From contig JAICIT010000004.1 in the NCBI GenBank assembly GCA_025960445.1, forward strand, positions 1-20,514: a stretch of 20,514 bases of DNA, given 5' to 3'. Positions 14,103 to 20,514 of this stretch are shown here, in pieces. This DNA is from Bradyrhizobium sp. GTDB taxonomy: Bacteria > Pseudomonadota > Alphaproteobacteria > Rhizobiales > Xanthobacteraceae. The position numbers were made by a program, and so were the translations under genes. The notes under the pieces are model-generated. The model saw only the letters and a program-made list of their open reading frames with translations. It searched no databases and was not told where the DNA came from. The first letter of the stretch is position 1; each line of letters begins with the position of its first letter.

Positions 14103-15650
14103 ATGAACGACACTCCGGTGCTTTTCCTCGGCATCATCAGCGGCGAGCGGCGGCGCGATCACGCCGAAGTGGCCGAGCGCGCGGCGCGCATCGCCGGCGG
14201 CTTGGAGCGGCTTGGGGTTGGGCAGGGCGACAGCGTTTGCATCCTGTTGCGCAACGACATCGCCTTTGTCGAGTCGGCCTATGCCGCGATGCAGCTCGGC
14301 GCCTATGCAGTCCCGATCAATTGGCATTTCAAGCCGGAGGAGATCCAATACATCCTGGAGGACTCCGGCACGCGCGTTCTGATTGGCCATGAGGACCTGC
14401 TGCATGGACTGGGTGAGGTCATTCCGAAAGGCGTGACGGTCTTCAGCGTATCGACGCCGCCGGAAATTCTGGCCAACTACAAGATAGTTCCGGATCACCT
14501 CACGGCGCCCGGTTTTGCGATCGATCTGGAGTCCTGGCTTCATCAGCAGCAGCCCTATGATGGTCCGCCGCGACCGCAGCCGCAGAACATGATCTACACA
14601 TCGGGCACAACCGGCCATCCCAAGGGGGTGCGGCGCAAGGCGCCGACGCCAGAGCAAATCGCCTTCTCTGAACAGATGCGCGCGATGATTTACGGGCTGA
14701 AGCCAGGGGCGCGTGCGTTGCTGCCGGGCCCGCTCTATCATTCGGCGCCAAACTCGTTCGGACTGCGAGCCGGGCGTCTTGGCGGCGCGCTGGTGTTGAT
14801 GCCCCGTTTTGAACCGGAAGAATTCCTGCGGCTTGTCGATCGCGAGAGGATTGATACCATCTTCATGGTGCCGACGATGTTCATCCGGCTGATGAAGTTG
14901 CCGGAGAGCGTGCGGGGGAAATACGACATCTCCTCGCTGCGCCATGTGATCCACGCCGCCGCGCCATGTCCCGCCGAGGTCAAGCGTGCGATGATCGAAT
15001 GGTGGGGACCGGTTATCCATGAATTCTACGGTAGCACCGAATCCGGCGCGGTCACGTTCGCCAATTCCGAGGATGCGCTTAAAAAACCCGGCACAGTCGG
15101 CAAGATTGCGCCGGGTGCGGAGCTGCGTTTTATCGGTGAGGATGGAAGGATTCTGCAGCGGGGAGAGATCGGCGAGATCTATTCGCGGATCGCTCATAGC
15201 CCGGATTTCACCTATCACAACAAGCCGGAGAAACGCGGCGAGATCGAGCGCGATGGCTTCATCACCTCGGGCGATGTCGGCTATATTGACGATGACGGAT
15301 ACGTCTTTATCTGCGACCGCAAGCGCGACATGGTCATCTCGGGCGGCGTCAATATCTATCCCGCCGAAATCGAGGCGGCGCTGCACGCCTTTCCAGGCGT
15401 GCATGATTGTGCGGTGTTCGGCATTCCCGACGAGGAGTTTGGAGAGGCTCTGATGGCAGTGGTGGAGCCGCAGCCTCGAGTGGACCTGGATGTGGCTGCA
15501 GTCCGGGCGCATTTGAAGACATCGCTGGCCGATTACAAGGTGCCGAAGCACCTCGAGATACTCAACGATTTGCCGCGTGAGGACTCGGGCAAGATCTTCA
15601 AACGCCGGCTACGCGATCCGTATTGGCAGCGGGCAGGGCGGAGAATTTAG
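14103..15650 (+). CDS. AMP-forming acyl-CoA ligase, second copy
   Basis: This 515-residue enzyme is another acyl-adenylate-forming ligase, only distantly similar to the one at 10641. It carries [15 protein letters not shown] (166-175 core), [39 protein letters not shown] and the catalytic Lys497 in [17 protein letters not shown]. It should form a CoA ester in the cytoplasm from a free acid, ATP and CoA. The N-terminus is short, beginning [21 protein letters not shown], with about 20-30 residues fewer before the first conserved block than in FadD-type enzymes. The ATG at 14103 has only a weak ACAGAG site. It lies 19 bp after the dienoyl-isomerase-like crotonase and 2 bp before ppc, so all three are probably transcribed together. 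Substrate is unknown. Confidence 0.9.
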   Translation: MNDTPVLFLGIISGERRRDHAEVAERAARIAGGLERLGVGQGDSVCILLRNDIAFVESAYAAMQLGAYAVPINWHFKPEEIQYILEDSGTRVLIGHEDLLHGLGEVIPKGVTVFSVSTPPEILANYKIVPDHLTAPGFAIDLESWLHQQQPYDGPPRPQPQNMIYTSGTTGHPKGVRRKAPTPEQIAFSEQMRAMIYGLKPGARALLPGPLYHSAPNSFGLRAGRLGGALVLMPRFEPEEFLRLVDRERIDTIFMVPTMFIRLMKLPESVRGKYDISSLRHVIHAAAPCPAEVKRAMIEWWGPVIHEFYGSTESGAVTFANSEDALKKPGTVGKIAPGAELRFIGEDGRILQRGEIGEIYSRIAHSPDFTYHNKPEKRGEIERDGFITSGDVGYIDDDGYVFICDRKRDMVISGGVNIYPAEIEAALHAFPGVHDCAVFGIPDEEFGEALMAVVEPQPRVDLDVAAVRAHLKTSLADYKVPKHLEILNDLPREDSGKIFKRRLRDPYWQRAGRRI

Positions 15651-15652
15651 CC

Positions 15653-18448
15653 ATGTCAGCCCAAGTCGCGCCTTCCGAGCCCGAACTCCGCTCCAGCCGA
15701 ACGGAAGAAGCTCTGGCGCTTGAGGAAGACGCTCGGCTCCGGAACGATATCCGGCTGCTCGGTCGTATCCTCGGCGACACCGTTCGCGACCAGGAAGGCG
15801 CGGACGTATTCGATCTGGTCGAGCGAATCCGAAAGACCTCGATCCGATTCCATCGAGATAACGACGATCCCGCCCGGCGCGAGCTCGAGGTCATTCTCGA
15901 CAGCATGTCGATCAGCGAAACGGTTCGCATCGTGCGTGCTTTCACCTATTTCTCGCACCTCGCGAATATTGCCGAGGACCAGAACAACATTCGCCAGATG
16001 CGGGCTCGCTCGAGCGGCGGCGGAATGCCGGCTCCGGGGACGCTGGCGTTGATGCTTCTGCATGCGCGCACGGCCGGACTGAGCGCCGCAGATTTGCGCA
16101 GGTTTTTTGGAACGGCCCTTGTCAGTCCAGTTCTGACCGCTCATCCCACCGAAGTTCGCCGCAAGAGCACCATCGATCGCGAAATGGAAATCGGCGCGCT
16201 GCTGGAGCGGCGCGAACGGGTCAAGCTTACCGTAGAGGAAGTGGCGGCAAGCGATGAGGAGCTGCGCCGTGAGGTGCTGACATTATGGCAGACCAACCTG
16301 CTGCGCCGTACCAAACTCAACGTCCTCGATGAAGTCGCTAACGGGCTATCGTTTTACGATTACACGTTCCTGCACGAAGTGCCGCGCCTGCATTGCACGC
16401 TCGAGGATCGGCTCAACGAAGTGGACGGGGCGCAACAGGAGCTCGCGTCTTTCCTGAAGATGGGAAGCTGGATTGGCGGCGACCGCGATGGCAATCCGTT
16501 CGTCACCGCGGACGTGATGCGTGGCGCGCTAAAAATGCAGTCGAGCCGCATTATGCGCCATTATCTCGAAGAACTGCATGTGCTCGGCTCCGAACTGTCG
16601 CTCGCGGCCCACCTGGCCGATGTCTCCGAGGAGCTGCGCGCGCTTGCGGAGCGCTCGCCCGATACATCGCCGCATCGAAGCGGCGAGCCTTATCGCCTCG
16701 CGGTGTCCGGCATTTATGCACGGCTTACCGCGACTGCGGCGCGGCTGCAGGTAGAGACCAGTCGCGCCCCGGTCGGCGAGGCCGCGGCTTACGCTGACGT
16801 CGGCGAGTTCAAGGCCGACCTCGACGTTTTGCACCGCTCGCTCATCGCGAACAATTCGCGTGTGATCGCGCGCGGACGGTTGCGGTTGCTTCGCCGAGCG
16901 GTGGATTGTTTCGGCTTTCATCTGGCGCGCCTCGATATGCGGCAGAATTCGGCCGTGCACGAACGCACTGTCGCCGAACTGATTGACGCGGCGACCCCAG
17001 GCATGTCCTACCGGGATTTGCCGGAAGAGGCGCGGATCGCGCTTCTGGCTGCTGAACTGCATAGTCCGCGACCGCTGATCTCGTCTTTCGTCAAATACGG
17101 CGAAGAGACGCTGGGCGAACTCGCGGTTTTCCATGCGGCTGCAGAAGCGCATGCGAAGTTCGGCGCCAATGTTATCCCGCAAAGTATCATCTCGATGTGC
17201 AAGAGCGTGTCGGACATGCTTGAGCTGGCGTTGTTGCTGAAGGAAGTCGGTCTCATCGATCCGTCCGGCCGCAGCGCGATCAACATCGTGCCGCTGTTCG
17301 AGACCATCGAGGATTTACAGGCAGCCGCCGGCATCATGGACCGCCTGCTGTCACTGCATGAATACCGCAAATTGGTGGACGGCCGCGGAGCGGTACAGGA
17401 AGTGATGCTCGGCTATTCCGACAGCAACAAGGATGGCGGCTTCGTCACCTCGGGCTGGGAGCTCTATAAGGCTGAAATCGGCCTGCTCGAAGTGTTCAAT
17501 CGTCACCACGTCCGCTTGCGGCTGTTTCACGGCCGTGGCGGATCGGTCGGGCGCGGCGGCGGCCCGAGCTATGACGCCATTACCGCGCAACCCGGTGGAG
17601 TGGTGAACGGTCAGATCCGGATCACCGAACAGGGCGAGATCATCTCCAGCAAATATTCCAATGCCGAAGTTGGCCGGAGCAACCTTGAAATTCTCGCCGC
17701 CGCCACGCTGGAAGCGAGCCTGCTGCAGCCAGCGAGCAGCGTGCCGCGGCAGCAGTATCTTGAGGCAATGGAGCAGTTGTCTTCGCTGGCCTTCAGCGCC
17801 TATCGCGGCCTCGTTTACGAAACACCTGGTTTCGCCGATTATTTTTGGGCTTCCACTGTCATCACCGAAATCGCAACGCTGAACATTGGCAGCCGGCCGG
17901 CGTCACGCAAAAAGACTCGCGAGATCGAGGACCTCCGCGCCATCCCCTGGGTGTTCAGTTGGGCGCAATGCCGGCTGATGCTGCCGGGATGGTACGGATT
18001 TGGCAGCGCAGTCGAGGGCTGGCTGGCTGAGCATCCGGACAAGGGCATGCCGTTCCTGCGCGAGCTCTATCGGGAGTGGCCGTTTTTTCGCTCGCTGCTG
18101 TCAAACATGGATATGGTGCTGGCAAAAAGCTCAATCGCGATTGCCTCCCGCTATGCCGAACTCGTGCCTGACGAGGCATTGCGTGAAAACATCTTCAACC
18201 GCATCCGCCACGAATGGCAGAGTTCGATCAACAAGCTGTTGGACATCATGGGGCATGATCGGCTTTTGCAGGACAATCCGTTCCTGGAACGCTCGATCCG
18301 CAACCGCTTTCCTTATCTCGACCCGTTGAACCATGTGCAGGTGGAATTGCTGAAGGAGCACCGCACCCATAGCCCCGACGAACGGGTGCTGCGCGGGATT
18401 CAACTCACGATCAACGGCATATCGGCGGGATTGCGCAATAGCGGGTGA
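15653..18448 (+). CDS. ppc: Phosphoenolpyruvate carboxylase
   Basis: This 931-residue enzyme carboxylates phosphoenolpyruvate with bicarbonate to oxaloacetate, an anaplerotic step. All hallmark segments are present: [12 protein letters not shown] with catalytic His164, [22 protein letters not shown] (586 on), [14 protein letters not shown] (625 on) and the obligatory C-terminal [11 protein letters not shown]. The length is normal for bacterial enzymes. The ATG at 15653 ([10 protein letters not shown]) is chosen because GGGCGGAGA lies about 10 bases upstream and it follows the ligase stop by 2 bp; an upstream in-frame start at 15623 would run inside the ligase gene. Bacterial PEP carboxylases are commonly activated by acetyl-CoA, which fits its place behind acyl-CoA activation and isomerisation genes. 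The gene is intact. Confidence 0.98.
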   Translation: MSAQVAPSEPELRSSRTEEALALEEDARLRNDIRLLGRILGDTVRDQEGADVFDLVERIRKTSIRFHRDNDDPARRELEVILDSMSISETVRIVRAFTYFSHLANIAEDQNNIRQMRARSSGGGMPAPGTLALMLLHARTAGLSAADLRRFFGTALVSPVLTAHPTEVRRKSTIDREMEIGALLERRERVKLTVEEVAASDEELRREVLTLWQTNLLRRTKLNVLDEVANGLSFYDYTFLHEVPRLHCTLEDRLNEVDGAQQELASFLKMGSWIGGDRDGNPFVTADVMRGALKMQSSRIMRHYLEELHVLGSELSLAAHLADVSEELRALAERSPDTSPHRSGEPYRLAVSGIYARLTATAARLQVETSRAPVGEAAAYADVGEFKADLDVLHRSLIANNSRVIARGRLRLLRRAVDCFGFHLARLDMRQNSAVHERTVAELIDAATPGMSYRDLPEEARIALLAAELHSPRPLISSFVKYGEETLGELAVFHAAAEAHAKFGANVIPQSIISMCKSVSDMLELALLLKEVGLIDPSGRSAINIVPLFETIEDLQAAAGIMDRLLSLHEYRKLVDGRGAVQEVMLGYSDSNKDGGFVTSGWELYKAEIGLLEVFNRHHVRLRLFHGRGGSVGRGGGPSYDAITAQPGGVVNGQIRITEQGEIISSKYSNAEVGRSNLEILAAATLEASLLQPASSVPRQQYLEAMEQLSSLAFSAYRGLVYETPGFADYFWASTVITEIATLNIGSRPASRKKTREIEDLRAIPWVFSWAQCRLMLPGWYGFGSAVEGWLAEHPDKGMPFLRELYREWPFFRSLLSNMDMVLAKSSIAIASRYAELVPDEALRENIFNRIRHEWQSSINKLLDIMGHDRLLQDNPFLERSIRNRFPYLDPLNHVQVELLKEHRTHSPDERVLRGIQLTINGISAGLRNSG

Positions 18449-18511
18449 GGGCGCGAGCTTCGAGCGAGAGCGAACCAAAATCCGGCATACGCAAATCGCT
18501 CTGAAGCACAC

Positions 18512-18543
18512 ATGGCGGGCTGCCTGAAGAGCGCGCCCGCCAT
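18512..18543. terminator. Hairpin between convergent ppc and lactonase genes
   Basis: ATGGCGGGC (18512-18520) and GCCCGCCAT (18535-18543) form a perfect 9-bp GC-rich stem with a 14-base loop. It lies between two converging genes, 64 bp after the ppc stop and 40 bp after the stop of the gene ending at 18583, so it could terminate both. No T tract follows on either strand, so it is not a textbook intrinsic terminator. Confidence 0.45.
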
Positions 18544-18582
18544 CTGTCATCGAAACATATCAACTCAAGATCGCTACGCCAT

Positions 18583-19749
18583 TCAAGGCTTCATAGCGCC
18601 CTGGGCACTCGTGTACACTGCGTAGAGCGAGGTGGAGCCGCAGATGTAAAGTCTGTTTCGCTGCTGACCGCCGAAGCAGAGATTGGCGACGGTTTCCGGC
18701 AGGTGGATTTTGCCGAGCAGATCGCCCGCCGCAGTGTAGCAGCGCACGCCGTCTTCTTTCGGATCGCCCCAACCCACCGAGCACCAGATGTTACCATCGG
18801 TGTCACAGCGCATGCCGTCGGTGATGCTGGGCTTGGGCATTTCGGCGAAGACCTTGCCGCCCGACACCTTTCCAGCGCCGACATCGACGTCGAACACGCG
18901 GATATGTGAGGGGTTGTCCGGACCATCTGTAAATCCGGTGTCGATGACATACAGCTTCTTCTCGTCGGGCGAGAAGGTAATGCCGTTGGGCTCAACAAAG
19001 TCATCAACGACAACCTTGATATCGCCGCTCTTCGGATCCACGCGGTAGACGTTATGCTTTTCCTGCTCGGCCTCGGCCTTGATGCCTTCGTAATAACCGC
19101 CAATGCCATAAACCGGATCGGTGAACCAGATCGAACCGTCGGAAGCGACGACCGCGTCGTTCGGTGAGTTCAACCTCTTGCCGTTGTACTTGTCCGCGAT
19201 AATCGTGATCGAGCCATCCAGCTCGGTCCGGGTAACCCGTCGCCCGCTATGTTCACAGGTGATCAGGCGTCCTTCCCGATCGATGGTGTTGCCATTCGAA
19301 TTCATCGACGGCTGGCGGTATACGCTGAGGTGACCGTCATCCTCCGAGAAGCGCATGATGCGGTTATTGGGAATGTCGCTGAACAGCACGTACCGCCCCG
19401 CCGGAAAGTAGACTGGACCCTCTGCCCAGCGCATTCCGGTGGCGACGCGCTCAACCGCCATGGTCCCGGCGAAGGCCGGGAAGCCGCTCGGTCCGAACGA
19501 GACATTGGGCTTCTTCATGGATTCCAAATGAGAATCCGGGTAGCGGCTTCCCGATAACGGTCCCAACGGCAGCGGTTCGGTTGAGGTTGTTGGGGCGCCA
19601 GTTTGGCCGAGTGGCGTTACGCTGGCTGCCGAAGCTGCTTGCGCCGTCATGCCGGCAGCCGCCACGGCGGCCGCACCCTTCAACAACACGATCCGGCGAT
19701 TAACGGAATGTCGTTGGGCTGTATCAGGAAAGGTCAGCGGGGTTGTCAT
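18583..19749 (-). CDS. SMP-30/gluconolactonase/LRE-family protein, probably Tat-exported
   Basis: This 388-residue protein has a beta-propeller lactonase/esterase fold. Residues 17-24 (NRRIVLLK), followed by an Ala-rich stretch ending near AQAASAA, look like a twin-arginine signal peptide, so the enzyme should act in the periplasm. Metal ligands typical of SMP-30 are visible: Glu110 in WAEGPVYF, Asn255 in EPNGITFS and Asp311 in SITDGMRCD, with Asn197 in LNSPND near the substrate. It would hydrolyse a lactone to a hydroxy acid; sugar lactones are the classic substrates, but many relatives are untested. The start at 19749 (MTTPLTF) has GGGAGGAAA upstream; a longer version from 19818 would hide the signal peptide. 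It converges with ppc and lies 129 bp downstream of the edge SDR on the same strand. Confidence 0.88.
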   Translation of the reverse strand: MTTPLTFPDTAQRHSVNRRIVLLKGAAAVAAAGMTAQAASAASVTPLGQTGAPTTSTEPLPLGPLSGSRYPDSHLESMKKPNVSFGPSGFPAFAGTMAVERVATGMRWAEGPVYFPAGRYVLFSDIPNNRIMRFSEDDGHLSVYRQPSMNSNGNTIDREGRLITCEHSGRRVTRTELDGSITIIADKYNGKRLNSPNDAVVASDGSIWFTDPVYGIGGYYEGIKAEAEQEKHNVYRVDPKSGDIKVVVDDFVEPNGITFSPDEKKLYVIDTGFTDGPDNPSHIRVFDVDVGAGKVSGGKVFAEMPKPSITDGMRCDTDGNIWCSVGWGDPKEDGVRCYTAAGDLLGKIHLPETVANLCFGGQQRNRLYICGSTSLYAVYTSAQGAMKP

Positions 19750-19862
19750 AAATTTCCTCCCACGTTTTTTGTTGGAAGGAAACCCTGTGCCCGCAATCGG
19801 GCGTAATGCGGGCGGCACTCCTGCATAGCGCCACTTCGTTTTCGGGTGAGGCGCCGGATCGA

Positions 19863-19882
19863 CTAGCGCGAGCGCGCGCTAG
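19863..19882 (-). terminator. Perfect hairpin overlapping the stop codon of the edge SDR
   Basis: CTAGCGCG (19863-19870), loop AGCG and CGCGCTAG (19875-19882) form a perfect 8-bp stem that includes the TAG stop codon (19879-19881) of the minus-strand SDR. It could terminate or stabilise that transcript before the lactonase gene. No T run follows on the minus strand. Confidence 0.4.
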
Positions 19883-20514
19883 ACCGCATCCCAGTTAAAG
19901 ACATCCGCTGAGCGGTCCAGCTTATAGAACGACGACTTCAGCGCCGGCATGCCATGTTCGGCAATGGCTTGCGGCGTCCATCCTTCGCCGCGATGGACGG
20001 AGCGCAGCGGGCGCGACTGGCTCATCAGGAAAATCTCGTTCATCCTTACCGCGAAAATCTGTCCGGTGACTTCCTTTGCCGCATCGCTGAGCAGGAAGGC
20101 GACAATCGGCGCGATTTTTTCCGGGCCCATCTGCTGAATTTTTGCCACCCGCGCCTTTTCAGCTTCGGTTTCGGTCGGAATAGTCCCGATCAATCGACTC
20201 CAGGCGAATGGTGATACGCAATTCGACCGGACGTTGAACCGGTTCATGTCAAGCGCGATCGATTTGGAGAGCCCGACGATTCCGAGCTTGGCGGCAGCGT
20301 AATTCGCCTGCCCGAAATTCCCGACCAAACCCGACGTCGACGTGAAATGAACGAACGAACCGCCTTCCTGCTCCCTGAACAGTCGTGCGGCGGCGTGGGA
20401 GACGTAGAAAGAGCCCATGAGATGCACCTTGATGACGGACTCAAAGGCATCGATGCTCATGCGATGAAAAATCGCGTCGCGCAGGATGCCGGCATTATTG
20501 ACGACACCGTCGAG
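19879..20514 (-). CDS. SDR-family oxidoreductase, C-terminal part cut by the right edge
   Basis: The frame stays open to the window edge, giving 211 residues; the cofactor loop lies outside. The visible part begins LDGVVNNAGILRDAIFHRM, where NNAGILRD is typical of FabG- and HSD17B4-type 3-hydroxyacyl-CoA dehydrogenases. A canonical Ser-Tyr-Lys site follows, in TSTSGLVGNFGQ and NYAAAK. The C-terminus continues ~45 residues beyond the usual fold (from NEIFLMSQSRP), as in peroxisomal multifunctional-enzyme-like SDRs. It probably oxidises 3-hydroxyacyl-CoA in beta-oxidation; this is inferred from motif style and neighbourhood. The first internal ATG at 20458-20460 is not the real start. The lactonase gene lies downstream on the same strand, with a hairpin at the SDR stop codon. 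Confidence 0.87.
   Translation of the reverse strand, partial: LDGVVNNAGILRDAIFHRMSIDAFESVIKVHLMGSFYVSHAAARLFREQEGGSFVHFTSTSGLVGNFGQANYAAAKLGIVGLSKSIALDMNRFNVRSNCVSPFAWSRLIGTIPTETEAEKARVAKIQQMGPEKIAPIVAFLLSDAAKEVTGQIFAVRMNEIFLMSQSRPLRSVHRGEGWTPQAIAEHGMPALKSSFYKLDRSADVFNWDAV

Noticed and set aside
13944..15551. Minus-strand open frame of 535 codons opposite the third crotonase and second ligase
   Set aside because: Antisense shadow of well-supported genes, with no recognisable motifs and no ribosome binding site worth noting.

Overview
The window looks like chromosomal DNA of a Bradyrhizobium-type alphaproteobacterium (Bradyrhizobium, Rhodopseudomonas, Afipia and relatives). The reasons are the GC-rich coding style, the fused indolepyruvate ferredoxin oxidoreductase, the many paralogous acyl-CoA enzymes, and an intergenic block (about 4065-4671) that resembles dispersed repeats I remember from Bradyrhizobium genomes. 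The genus is an inference from memory; no search was run. I see no rRNA, tRNA, CRISPR array, phage gene or transposase.

Layout. The left edge holds the first codons of a secreted protein on the minus strand. Next comes a single-chain 2-oxoacid (indolepyruvate):ferredoxin oxidoreductase (406-3897), then an 861-bp gene-free stretch filled largely by two hairpin-rich repeats. From 4759 to 15650 lies a mosaic of acyl-CoA metabolism genes on both strands: an SDR (-); a crotonase, an APH-type kinase and a DUF6285 protein (+, tightly packed); a second crotonase (-); an acyl-CoA dehydrogenase and a GFA-type zinc protein (+); an AMP-forming acyl-CoA ligase and a DECR-like SDR (-); and a third crotonase and second acyl-CoA ligase (+). 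PEP carboxylase (15653-18448) follows the second ligase after only 2 bp. The right end carries a probably Tat-exported SMP-30/gluconolactonase-like protein (-) and an SDR (-) cut by the window edge.

How the genes may work together. Two ligases can activate carboxylic acids to CoA thioesters, the dehydrogenase introduces a double bond, three crotonases with different active-site residues hydrate or isomerise it, and the SDRs oxidise or reduce intermediates. The APH-type kinase plus DUF6285 pair recalls the LvaA/LvaB hydroxyacyl-CoA kinase of the Pseudomonas putida levulinate pathway and the kinase domain of animal ACAD10/ACAD11. This suggests that hydroxylated acyl-CoAs, perhaps derived from lactones opened by the exported lactonase-like protein, may be substrates. 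PEP carboxylase would refill the TCA cycle when acetyl-CoA floods in. These links are inferences from gene content and spacing.

The most notable observations are the kinase/DUF6285 module, an SDR whose canonical catalytic Tyr is Ser, crotonases with non-hydratase active sites, ppc coupled to an acyl-CoA ligase, and the structured intergenic repeats.
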